DNA of 10,729 bases, from positions 1-10,729 of the forward strand of contig JAQGOW010000522.1 in assembly GCA_028293405.1 (NCBI GenBank), written 5' to 3'. Position 1 is the stretch's first letter. Each line of letters opens with the position of its first letter. Source of the DNA: Verrucomicrobiales bacterium (GTDB lineage: Bacteria; Verrucomicrobiota; Verrucomicrobiia; Limisphaerales; Palsa-1400). Of the stretch, positions 1-6,463 are shown in pieces. Under the pieces are notes generated by a model. The model searched no databases, was not told the DNA's origin, and was given only the letters and a program-made list of their open reading frames with translations. The position numbers were made by a program, and so were the translations under genes.

Positions 1-185
1 AAGATCCGGTGACGATGGAGCAACTGCAAAGCGCGTTGATCGACGCCGCGAAGCGTGATCCGAAAGTCAGCGTCTATATCAATGCGGACACGGACGCACC
101 TTTTGGCCAGATCATCAAAGTAATGGACGCGACTAAAGCGGCGCACATCACCAGCGTCAGCGCAAAAACAACGCAGCCGAAGTAA
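1..185 (+). CDS. ExbD/TolR-family biopolymer transport protein, C-terminal fragment
   Basis: The gene enters from the left edge; the last 60 codons are visible in frame from base 3 to the TAA at 183-185. The peptide has the pattern of the ExbD/TolR periplasmic domain: a helix (TMEQLQSALIDAAKRDP), a strand (VSVYINADTDAP) and then FGQIIKVMDATKAAHITSV, close to the family consensus in which AD..APyG.vv.vmD..k.aGi is conserved. By family knowledge, the protein is a single-pass inner-membrane partner of an ExbB/TolQ-type proton channel and passes proton-motive force to outer-membrane machinery. The transmembrane segment and its conserved Asp lie outside the window, so ExbD and TolR cannot be told apart. 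The gene ends just before a hairpin terminator that it shares with the convergent asd gene. Confidence 0.82.
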   Translation, partial: DPVTMEQLQSALIDAAKRDPKVSVYINADTDAPFGQIIKVMDATKAAHITSVSAKTTQPK

Positions 186-211
186 TATACCAACTTCTGA
201 CACTACACGAA

Positions 212-247
212 AAAAGCGCGAGCGTTTTTTGATGCGCTCGCGCTTTT
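212..247. terminator. Hairpin terminator between convergent genes, possibly bidirectional
   Basis: A perfect 13-bp stem pairs AAAAGCGCGAGCG (212-224) with CGCTCGCGCTTTT (235-247) around a 10-nt T-rich loop. The GC-rich core is flanked by A and T tracts, so each strand presents a stem followed by U residues. It lies 26 bp after the stop of the ExbD/TolR gene and 14 bp after the stop of asd on the other strand. That is the expected place for a shared intrinsic terminator. Confidence 0.85.
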
Positions 248-261
248 CGTTTTACGAATTC

Positions 262-1266
262 TTACTTCAACAATTCTTCGGCAATCTGCACCGCGTTGAG
301 CGCTGCGCCTTTGAGCAATTGGTCGCCAGCTACCCAGAAGCACAAGCCATTATCGAGCGCGCTGTCTTTACGCAAACGGCCGACCTGGCAGTTATACTTT
401 TCCGCCGCGTAAAGGGGCAGGGGATATTCCTTCTTTGCGGGATCGTCGACCACGTCGAGGCCAGGAGCTTTGCACAGGACGGCGCGAGCCGCTTCAACGG
501 TCACCGGCTTTTCGAACTCAGCGCTGACGGCAACGGAGTGCGCGCGATAAACAGGCACACGCACGCAGGTCACGCTCGCGCGGAATCCAGGGTGATGCAT
601 GATCTTGCGGCCTTCGTTTTCCATCTTCTCCTCTTCCTTCGTGTAACCGCTCGGGAGGAATACATCGACGTGCGGCAAAACATTGAACGCGATTTGGTGC
701 GGATAAACTTCCTTGGTCACTGGTTGGCCGGCAACGACTTCTTCCACCTGGCGCTTCAATTCTTCAATCGCCTTCGCACCGGTTCCGGAAACGGCCTGGT
801 AGCTCGACGCAAAAATGCGCTTCACCCCAAACGCTTTGTGCAAGGGATACAGCGCCATCAACGTGATCGCCGTCGTGCAGTTTGGATTGGCGATGATGTT
901 CTTGTGACCTTTGATGTCCGCGGCATTGATTTCCGGCACCACGAGTGGCACGGAATCGTCCATGCGGAACGCGCTCGAATTATCGACGACCACACAACCC
1001 GCCTTCGCCGCGATCGGTGCGTATTCCTTGGAAATGCTCCCACCAGCGCTGAACAGCGCGATGTCGACGCCTGCAAAAGAGTCTTTAGTCAGTTCCTCAA
1101 CGGTAAGAGTCTGGCCGCGATAAGTCAGCGTCTTGCCGACCGAGCGCGCCGAGGCGAGCAAAGTCAACTTGCCGACCGGGAAGTTGCGCTTCTCCAGCGT
1201 TTTGATCATTTCGATACCGACAGCGCCAGTGGCGCCGACAACTGCTACATGAGGTTTAGGGTTCAT
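262..1266 (-). CDS. asd: Aspartate-semialdehyde dehydrogenase
   Basis: This 334-residue protein reduces L-aspartyl-4-phosphate to L-aspartate 4-semialdehyde with NADPH. It is the branch-point step toward lysine/diaminopimelate, threonine and methionine. The N-terminal Rossmann motif GATGAVG is at residues 11-17, the SAGGS segment at 73-77, the catalytic cysteine at C130 in NPNCTTAI, and the SYQAVSGTGAKAIEEL signature at 155-170. The substrate arginine and catalytic histidine fall in RVPVYRAHS (R236, H243). Length matches the short bacterial class. The start ATG is at 1264-1266; a GAGGAG lies about 15 nt upstream, further away than a typical ribosome binding site. The gene sits 19 bp downstream of the cysteine desulfurase on the same strand, so the two are probably one transcript, ending at the shared hairpin. 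Confidence 0.96.
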   Translation of the reverse strand: MNPKPHVAVVGATGAVGIEMIKTLEKRNFPVGKLTLLASARSVGKTLTYRGQTLTVEELTKDSFAGVDIALFSAGGSISKEYAPIAAKAGCVVVDNSSAFRMDDSVPLVVPEINAADIKGHKNIIANPNCTTAITLMALYPLHKAFGVKRIFASSYQAVSGTGAKAIEELKRQVEEVVAGQPVTKEVYPHQIAFNVLPHVDVFLPSGYTKEEEKMENEGRKIMHHPGFRASVTCVRVPVYRAHSVAVSAEFEKPVTVEAARAVLCKAPGLDVVDDPAKKEYPLPLYAAEKYNCQVGRLRKDSALDNGLCFWVAGDQLLKGAALNAVQIAEELLK

Positions 1267-1285
1267 ACTTTAGTTGAGGAACTCC

Positions 1286-2512
1286 TCACGCGACCTTGGC
1301 GCGAGTAGTAGTTTCCGCAAAAGAGGTTTCGTGCTTCCGATGTGACTCGGTTTGTTTAACGGGAGAAAGCTCGCGCAGTTTCGCGATCATTGGCGGCAAC
1401 TGCTGCAGCACGTAATCGACTTCTTCTTCCGTATTATAAATTCCAAGGCTGAAACGAATGCAACCACGCGCGCGCATGGGCTTGATACCCATCGCTGTTA
1501 GAACGTGCGAAGGATCAAGTGAACCGGTCGTGCACGCTGAGCCACTCGACGCGCAAATTCCCGCCTGGTCCAGCAGCATCAAAATTGCTTCCGCTTCACA
1601 ATCGTCAAACCCGATGTTGCTTGTATTGGGCAAACGCGGTTCTTTCGGGCCGGTGCGAACTGTATTCGGAATCGATTTGAGAATTCCATTTTCCAGTCTG
1701 TCGCGGAGCGCACGAACACGGGTGTTCTCGTCGTGAAGATGTTCGGTTGCCAATTCCGCCGCGCGTGCAAACGCAATCATGTTCGCGACGTTTTCAGTGC
1801 CGCCGCGGAAGCCACGCTCCTGATGGCCGCCGATAAGATAAGGCTGAAACTTTGTCCGCTTTTTCACATAGAGCAGGCCAATCCCCTTTGGCGCATGCAG
1901 CTTGTGCGCAGAAAGCGTCAGCATGTCGACGCCGAGTGCGTTGACATCAATCGCCATCTTGCCAGGCACTTGAGTTGCGTCCGTGTGGAACAGCACATCG
2001 TGCATCCGGCAAATCGCCGCGATTTCTTCGATCGGAAAAACGATGCCGGTCTCGTTATTCGCCCACATCACGGAAACAATCGCCGTGTCGGGACGAATCG
2101 ATTTGTCGAGCAGATGCAAATCAAGCTGCCCATCGGCGTCGACCGGTAGGAGCGTGATTTCGTAACCCTGCTTCCGCAAAAAGTCGCAATGTTTGATAAT
2201 CGCCGAATGTTCAACGGCAGTTGTAACGATGTGCTTTTTCTTCGGTTGCGTTACGAGCGCGCTGTGAAGTGCGGCGTTATTACTTTCCGTGCCGCAGCTC
2301 GTAAAAATCACTTCCTTCGGGTCAGCCCCAATCAGCTTTGCGACTTTTTCGCGTGCCGCTTCGATGTCTTTTCCAACCTGGCTGCCGAACCGATAAGCGC
2401 TCGAAGGATTCCCATAAAAATCGCGCAAATAAGGAGCCATCGCGTCGAACACTTCGGGTGCAACCCGCGTCGTCGCGTTATTGTCGAAATACACTGTTTT
2501 GCGCTGATTCAT
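1286..2512 (-). CDS. nifS: Cysteine desulfurase, NifS/IscS class (PLP-dependent)
   Basis: This 408-residue class V aminotransferase-fold enzyme converts L-cysteine to L-alanine and passes the persulfide sulfur to Fe-S cluster or thio-cofactor assembly. Visible landmarks are the N-terminal YFDNNATT (residues 8-15), TSCGTESNN (71-79), the cofactor-stacking histidine in VEHSA (H102), HTDATQ (D178, Q181), the PLP lysine in SAHKLHAPKG (K204), RGGTEN (236-241), and the persulfide-forming cysteine in SSGSACTTGS (C327). The active-site loop is the extended group I type, as in NifS and IscS rather than SufS. The last 25 or so residues are hydrophilic and run past the usual family end. No IscU, scaffold or nitrogenase gene is in view, so the symbol indicates the family and not a role in nitrogen fixation. 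No clear Shine-Dalgarno sequence precedes the ATG at 2510-2512. Confidence 0.93.
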   Translation of the reverse strand: MNQRKTVYFDNNATTRVAPEVFDAMAPYLRDFYGNPSSAYRFGSQVGKDIEAAREKVAKLIGADPKEVIFTSCGTESNNAALHSALVTQPKKKHIVTTAVEHSAIIKHCDFLRKQGYEITLLPVDADGQLDLHLLDKSIRPDTAIVSVMWANNETGIVFPIEEIAAICRMHDVLFHTDATQVPGKMAIDVNALGVDMLTLSAHKLHAPKGIGLLYVKKRTKFQPYLIGGHQERGFRGGTENVANMIAFARAAELATEHLHDENTRVRALRDRLENGILKSIPNTVRTGPKEPRLPNTSNIGFDDCEAEAILMLLDQAGICASSGSACTTGSLDPSHVLTAMGIKPMRARGCIRFSLGIYNTEEEVDYVLQQLPPMIAKLRELSPVKQTESHRKHETSFAETTTRAKVA

Positions 2513-2657
2513 CGTTGCTACTAACCAAAATAGATTAAATCACTTCGTAAACAAATTGGAAAGGTCAGAAAACGCCTGCCTTGATTGCGGTCAGCTTTTT
2601 TCCCGGTCATGCCAAATCTTCTTTAGCATTGCAGCGCAAACGCTTAACGTTCCTGCC
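2513..2657. promoter_or_regulatory. Divergent intergenic region between cysteine desulfurase and secreted propeller gene
   Basis: This 145-bp spacer must hold the start signals of both divergent genes. The half next to the desulfurase is AT-rich (2521-2555). Read on the minus strand, it offers TTGTTT and TATTTT separated by 16 nt as a loose sigma-70-like pair about 30 nt before the start codon. That is a weak match and is not a firm promoter call. No operator, riboswitch or terminator was recognised. Confidence 0.3.
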
Positions 2658-4841
2658 ATGCGATTTGCTTTCCCGCTAGTGTTTCTCGCGATTTTCATGG
2701 CGTTTGCGTCGGAGGTTCGTCCCGTTGATCGCGATGCCTCGTGGCGAGATGAACGCTGGAACAAGACCGACCTCGGCCAATTCGTCTCCTCAAGCATCCA
2801 ACAAAGCAACCTCACCGTCGTCAAAGCACTTTCGATAAAAGTCGGTGACAACAACGAAGCGGCCGTTTGTTACGACATGGCCGCATGTGCGATGCGATTG
2901 GCTTGGACAGGTTCGTTCCTTCACTTTGTGCCCACAAAATATGGCGTCGTCACGCCGCCGGAGATCGCCGGCACAGTGACCTATCATGTGTCACAACCTG
3001 AGCCCTGGAACTTCCCGGTTCGCTATCGCGGTTTTTCGCTTAGCGGTAAACGCGTGGTTTTGTCTTACAATGTTCTCGCAGCAAGCGTGCTGGAATCGCC
3101 GTGGTTTGAAACGAATTCCACGGCATCGGCGTTTGTCCGCAGCTTCGAAATTGAACCGAGCGAACGACCGCTGAACCTGATCATTGTGACGGTGCCGACA
3201 AACAGTCATCCACTCATTCGAACGGTCGGAACTTCACAGATCGCGTATTATGAAGACAACGGACAATTATTCGCTGCCATGGCGACCGGAAATCCCGAGG
3301 TCAAACTCGGCGTCAGCGAAAATCATTTTGTCCTGACCTTCGGCCCGCACTCAGGCGTGCAACGCTCGAAGCTTTTCTTTACCTCATGCAAAGCCGATGA
3401 CCTCAATGCGTTCGCTGCGCTCGTCAACGCCAGCAAAGCACCTGAAGACTTGAAGGCACTGAGCCGACCAGGACCGGCTCATTGGAAAACCATCGAAACC
3501 GTTGGTCAGGTTGCACCGCCGTCGAACGAACCGTATGTCGTCGATACCATCGCGGTGCCGTACGACAATCCGGATAAGGCTTTGATGTTTATTACCGGCT
3601 TGGATTTTTTGGGAAATGGTGACGCGGTCGTATGCACTGTTCACGGAGATGTTTGGACGGTTAGCGGAATCGACGACACTCTCAAAAATATCCGCTGGCA
3701 CCGCTTCGCGACCGGGCTTTACCAACCACTCGGCGTGAAGGTTGTGCGAAACCAAATCTACGTCGTCGGTCGCGATCGAATCACCCGCCTGCGCGACTTG
3801 AATGGCGACGGCGAAGCGGACAGTTACGAAAATTTCTACGGCGGCATCGATACGCTGGCCGAGCGTCACAAGTTCGTTGCTTGTCTCGAGACAGATGCCC
3901 AGGGGAATTTTTATTACGTCGATGAAATCGCGCTGCACCGCGTCAGTAGCGATGGCCAAACCGGCACCGCGATCGCGGCCGGGTTTCGTAATCCAAACGG
4001 AATGTCCGTCAGTCCCACTGGAGTTATCACCGTCTCGCCGCAACAAGGCGAATGGACGCCAGCATCCGTCATCTGCGAAATCAAGCCGAATGGTTGGTAT
4101 GGTTTTGGCGGACCGAAAACCACACCCGAACGCCCGCTTGGTTACGATCAACCACTTTGTTGGATCCCGCACAGCGTTGATAATTCCAGCGGTGGCCAGG
4201 TTTGGGTCACGAGCGACAAGTGGGGGCCGCTAAAAGACCAACTGCTCCATCTCTCTTACGGAAAATGCGAGATGATGCTGACATTGCGTGAAGTGGTCGC
4301 CGGCGTCGCGCAAGGCGGGGTATTCGTGATGAAACCAAATTTCCTTTCGGGCGCGATGCGCGGGACATTTCGCAAGCAGGATGGTCAGATCTATGTTGCC
4401 GGCTCGCTCGGTTGGGAGACAAAAGCTGTAAAGGACGGCAGCCTTCAACGCGTGCGCTACACCGGTCAAAACGTGTACCTGCCAACTCAACTTCACGCCT
4501 ATAGCAACGGTATCGAGCTCGGTTTCACTCAGGCGCTTGATCGTTCTACAGCCGAGGACACGGGAAGCTATTCAATTGAACAATGGAACTATCACTACCA
4601 AAAGAAATACGGGTCCAAAGATTACCTGACCGACAAACCGGATACTGAAGGTCACGACACCGTCAACGTCACCTCCGCCAAGCTCTTGCCCGATGGCCAT
4701 TCTGTTTTCCTGCAGATCGACAACCTCAAGCCGGTGATGCAGATGAACATAAAATTCAACGTCAACGCCGCCGACGGAAAAATCATGCGCGGCGACATTT
4801 ACAACACGATCAACAAACTCGGCGCATCCAAACCCTTTTGA
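2658..4841 (+). CDS. Secreted DUF6797-like / sorbosone-dehydrogenase-like beta-propeller protein
   Basis: I chose the ATG at 2658 (727 residues) because it opens directly into a signal peptide: MRFAFPLVFLAIFMAFA, with cleavage plausible after residue 17. A TTG at 2556 in the same frame would add 34 residues ahead of it. Residues 25-250 resemble the DUF6797 N-terminal region of PVC-group secreted proteins (SWRDERWNKTDLGQFVSSSI, later YRGFSLSGKRVVLSY). Residues 295-605 look like a glucose/sorbosone-dehydrogenase-type propeller, with TGLDFLGNGDAVVCTVHGDVW, GLYQPLGVKV and GFRNPNGMSVSPTG. DLNGDGEAD at 380-388 has the D-x-N-x-D-x-E-x-D spacing of a calcium-binding loop. Residues 612-705 resemble an Ig-like tail (ELGFTQALD). 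No CxxCH haem motif is present, although many relatives carry a cytochrome c domain. The substrate is unknown; a periplasmic carbohydrate-related role is inference from family context. Confidence 0.78.
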   Translation: MRFAFPLVFLAIFMAFASEVRPVDRDASWRDERWNKTDLGQFVSSSIQQSNLTVVKALSIKVGDNNEAAVCYDMAACAMRLAWTGSFLHFVPTKYGVVTPPEIAGTVTYHVSQPEPWNFPVRYRGFSLSGKRVVLSYNVLAASVLESPWFETNSTASAFVRSFEIEPSERPLNLIIVTVPTNSHPLIRTVGTSQIAYYEDNGQLFAAMATGNPEVKLGVSENHFVLTFGPHSGVQRSKLFFTSCKADDLNAFAALVNASKAPEDLKALSRPGPAHWKTIETVGQVAPPSNEPYVVDTIAVPYDNPDKALMFITGLDFLGNGDAVVCTVHGDVWTVSGIDDTLKNIRWHRFATGLYQPLGVKVVRNQIYVVGRDRITRLRDLNGDGEADSYENFYGGIDTLAERHKFVACLETDAQGNFYYVDEIALHRVSSDGQTGTAIAAGFRNPNGMSVSPTGVITVSPQQGEWTPASVICEIKPNGWYGFGGPKTTPERPLGYDQPLCWIPHSVDNSSGGQVWVTSDKWGPLKDQLLHLSYGKCEMMLTLREVVAGVAQGGVFVMKPNFLSGAMRGTFRKQDGQIYVAGSLGWETKAVKDGSLQRVRYTGQNVYLPTQLHAYSNGIELGFTQALDRSTAEDTGSYSIEQWNYHYQKKYGSKDYLTDKPDTEGHDTVNVTSAKLLPDGHSVFLQIDNLKPVMQMNIKFNVNAADGKIMRGDIYNTINKLGASKPF

Positions 4842-4885
4842 TAAATCGCCAGAGAGTCTGCGTGGCGGGTTTAGGAATGACAAAC

Positions 4886-4905
4886 GACGGTTGGACGGTT
4901 GGACC
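4886..4905 (+). repeat. 8-bp perfect tandem duplication
   Basis: GACGGTTG occurs twice back to back (4886-4893 and 4894-4901), followed by the first three bases of a third unit. It lies 45 bp after the stop of the secreted propeller gene and is the first of many short duplications in this spacer. Confidence 0.7.
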
Positions 4906-5243
4906 TTGAGGCGCTCCGATACGGCTTTGCAATACCCACAACGTTGGGTGATTGAGACTGCCTCAGAGAGATCGTTGAGTCGCTGTAAGCCTCTGCCGAT
5001 TGTGGATAAAATCAAGGATCTCCGTCGGACTTGCCGACGAAGCCGCCAAGTTGGGCGACTCAGCGTGACGTGGTTGGTGGTGAGTGATGAGTCAGTGTCA
5101 GTTAGTAAAGGTTCCTCAAGGGCATTAAAAGGCATTCCAGGGTAGTGCAATAATCTTTTTGCCATTGTCTTCGAGTTAGGGGTTAGGAGTTTGGGTATCT
5201 CGCGATCGAATGCGGCCGAGTTGATCGAGCAAAAGTAATGTTG

Positions 5244-5269
5244 GGTCATTTCCGGTCATTTTGGGTCAT
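5244..5269 (+). repeat. Three GGTCAT words at exact 10-bp spacing
   Basis: GGTCAT is at 5244-5249, 5254-5259 and 5264-5269. The intervening four bases differ, so the word is conserved better than the spacer. One-turn spacing puts all copies on the same face of the helix. The array could be a set of protein-binding half-sites or a slippage relic; the sequence alone does not decide. Confidence 0.6.
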
Positions 5270-5310
5270 ATATTTTGGGAGTAAGGAGCTGTTATCTACC
5301 AAATCGCCAG

Positions 5311-5334
5311 GGAACCAAGGGTTCCGCTCGGAAC
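5311..5334. repeat. Overlapping inverted repeats (GGAACC/GGTTCC and GTTCCG/CGGAAC)
   Basis: GGAACC (5311-5316) and GGTTCC (5320-5325) form a 6-bp stem with a 3-nt loop. GTTCCG (5321-5326) and CGGAAC (5329-5334) form a second, overlapping stem with a 2-nt centre. The shared arm makes the two structures mutually exclusive. No T tract follows, so this is not a terminator. Confidence 0.5.
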
Positions 5335-5363
5335 GTCCGGTTCGGGAATTTCTGAAAGACGAG

Positions 5364-5389
5364 GCAGAAATGGTGCAGAAATAGTGCAG
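5364..5389 (+). repeat. 11-bp tandem repeat, 2.4 copies
   Basis: GCAGAAATGGT (5364-5374) is followed at once by GCAGAAATAGT (5375-5385), with one mismatch, and then by GCAG (5386-5389). Confidence 0.65.
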
Positions 5390-5522
5390 TTTTCATCGGG
5401 CTAGGGTCAAAAAGGTTAACTAAAGGAGGTAAAAGGAAGCGAAAACGGGTTTTTTGGGAACGTGAACGCCGCACCGAAAAGCAGACTGAGCCACCCGAAA
5501 GCAGCATTTCAGTCGGGCCCAG

Positions 5523-5559
5523 AGTGCTTCTGAGTACTTAAAAGTACTTAAGAGTACTT
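5523..5559 (+). repeat. Four-copy 10-bp phased array of AGTACTT
   Basis: AGTACTT is at 5533-5539, 5543-5549 and 5553-5559, and a one-mismatch copy, AGTGCTT, is at 5523-5529. All four are spaced exactly 10 bp apart. The core AGTACT is itself palindromic. The array is followed by two T tracts around CCCG, with GCGGG after them. The regular spacing suggests either a phased binding array or repeated duplication of one 10-bp unit. Confidence 0.7.
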
Positions 5560-5805
5560 TTTTCCCGTTTTTTTGCGGGCGACCGGCTAAAACTGAACTT
5601 TCTGTACATTTGTTATACAACTTTTCATATTCGTTGGGGAACAAGGACGTAGTGTGTGGGCGGCCAGACTGTTTGTAGACATTCATGGGCTTCTACTTTA
5701 CCAAGGGGGGTTGGACAGTTACGAGGGTAGTCTCGAAAATAAATAAAAAAAAATCGGAGCTCGACCGCAACGTGGGGCTCGCGCGGAACGTTTGAAGGTG
5801 GAATA

Positions 5806-5849
5806 CCCCGACCCCCCTTTACCCCCCTCTGGACCCGTCACCCCGTCCC
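5806..5849 (-). other. G-quadruplex-forming motif on the minus strand
   Basis: On the plus strand there are six C runs: 5806-5809, 5812-5817, 5822-5827, 5834-5836, 5841-5844 and 5847-5849. Read on the minus strand these are G runs of 3, 4, 3, 6, 6 and 4 with loops of 2, 4, 6, 4 and 2 nt. That fits the standard rule of at least four G3+ runs with loops of 1-7 nt. Whether it folds in the cell is not shown. Confidence 0.6.
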
Positions 5850-6075
5850 AAGGCCCGTAAACATTGGTGTTTTAGCGTTTTAACCCGTCCCGCGGGACGG
5901 GTCAGAACCGGTCAGAGCCGTCCCAAGCAGCTGATTTAGTACAATCAGTAACCGGGGAATCGGAACCGCCACCCCCCCAACGGGGGGTTAGACCCGTCAG
6001 GCCGTCAGGAATATTGATGGTCAATGGGTTGCAACTGAGTTGACCCGTCAGCCTGACGGCAGGCACCCGTCAGGC
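5833..6075. repeat. Cluster of ACCCGTC words with palindromes and inverted repeats
   Basis: ACCCGTC occurs at 5833, 5883, 5992, 6043 and 6065 on the plus strand, and its complement is at 5896-5902. Positions 5883-5902 are a 20-bp perfect palindrome built from two facing copies. GGTCAGAACC and GGTCAGAGCC are in tandem at 5900-5919. CCGTCAGG is in tandem at 5994-6009. GCCTGACGG (6051-6059) and CCGTCAGGC (6067-6075) form a perfect 9-bp stem with a 7-nt loop, while 6045-6051 and 6053-6059 form a competing 7-bp inverted repeat. This could be an array of regulator or replication-protein sites, or a family of dispersed small palindromes. Confidence 0.65.
5971..5988. repeat. C-run/G-run hairpin
   Basis: ACCCCCC (5971-5977) pairs with GGGGGGT (5982-5988) across a 4-nt loop, a 7-bp stem with six consecutive G-C pairs. 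It sits inside the ACCCGTC cluster and has no T tract after it. Confidence 0.5.
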
Positions 6076-6287
6076 GCGACGGAGCCGTTGGGGAGCAGTC
6101 GCTCCAACCTAATTTGGTTTCCAATTGCCTGCGCTCCACGTTGCACCCAAGCACAAAGAGAAGAGCCAAGCAGGACGCCACTTGTGGGTAATGCAAAGGC
6201 CTCCGATACGGAAAATAAAAGGGTGTTTGTCCGAAACCTGTAATACAGCTACCTCCGAGCACGCTTTGCATAGGCCACCACGTTTGG

Positions 6288-6326
6288 TGTTGGAACCGCA
6301 GGCGGTGCGCCTTTCTGGTTCCAGCA
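6288..6326 (+). ncRNA. Candidate structured leader or small RNA hairpin
   Basis: TGTTGGAACC (6288-6297) pairs with GGTTCCAGCA (6317-6326), ten pairs with one G-T wobble. Inside it, GGCG (6301-6304) pairs with CGCC (6308-6311) around a 3-nt loop, leaving an internal loop. Two competitors exist: CACCA (6276-6280) with TGGTG (6285-6289), and GGTTC (6317-6321) with GAACC (6336-6340). It lies about 140 bp upstream of the methyltransferase start. An RNA role is inference; it matches no family that I recognise. Confidence 0.25.
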
Positions 6327-6463
6327 ATCACGTTCGAACCAGGCCGACAACGACTATGAACCGACGGTTTGGACAATAAACAGTTCTGTTATCGCAAAGT
6401 TGTTTTTGGTCTCCTTCGTTTCCGTTGGACAGCCGTCACGGCGCCGGTAATTCTAGTGAGCGC

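Larger units (their letters stand above)
4842..6463. other. Long spacer without a convincing gene, rich in short tandem and inverted repeats
   Basis: About 1.6 kb separates the secreted propeller gene from the methyltransferase. Open frames here are short (at most about 120 codons), overlap each other on both strands and show no recognisable motif. Contents, left to right: a perfect 8-bp tandem repeat (4886-4901); a 6-bp stem hairpin (5023-5039); GGCATT twice at 10 bp (5121, 5131); GTTAGG twice at 7 bp (5175, 5182); GGTCAT three times at 10 bp (5244-5269); nested GGAACC/GGTTCC inverted repeats (5311-5334); an 11-bp repeat (5364-5389); AAAGGA twice at 10 bp (5422, 5432); a four-copy 10-bp array (5523-5559); A9 (5745-5753); a C-run block (5806-5849); an ACCCGTC cluster (5833-6075); and a hairpin (6288-6326). 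No known RNA gene was recognised. Confidence 0.7.

Noticed and set aside
229..1308. Long plus-strand open frame opposite asd
   Set aside because: It is the antisense shadow of a fully recognisable asd gene; its translation has no domain pattern and runs through the terminator.
2556..2657. Upstream TTG start for the secreted propeller protein
   Set aside because: It would bury the signal peptide 34 residues inside the protein. The ATG at 2658 places it at the N-terminus.
5023..5039. CGTCGG/CCGACG hairpin as a terminator of the secreted protein gene
   Set aside because: The stem is perfect but has no following T tract and lies about 180 bp after the stop.
4891..5145. Possible 84-codon gene in the spacer
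   Set aside because: It overlaps a tandem repeat, has no motif, lacks a ribosome binding site and is surrounded by similarly short open frames.
5420..5686. Possible 88-codon minus-strand gene
   Set aside because: It reads through the AGTACTT array and T tracts, with unusual residue composition and no recognisable domain.
5833..6075. CRISPR array
   Set aside because: The repeats are 7-10 bp, irregularly spaced and in both orientations; there are no uniform spacers or cas genes.
6331..6340. GTTCGAA resembling a tRNA T-loop
   Set aside because: The flanking bases do not form a T stem, and no acceptor or anticodon arm can be drawn around it.
6005..6376. Possible 123-codon minus-strand gene with a hydrophobic stretch
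   Set aside because: It spans the ACCCGTC repeats and the hairpin, overlaps plus-strand frames of similar size and resembles no family.
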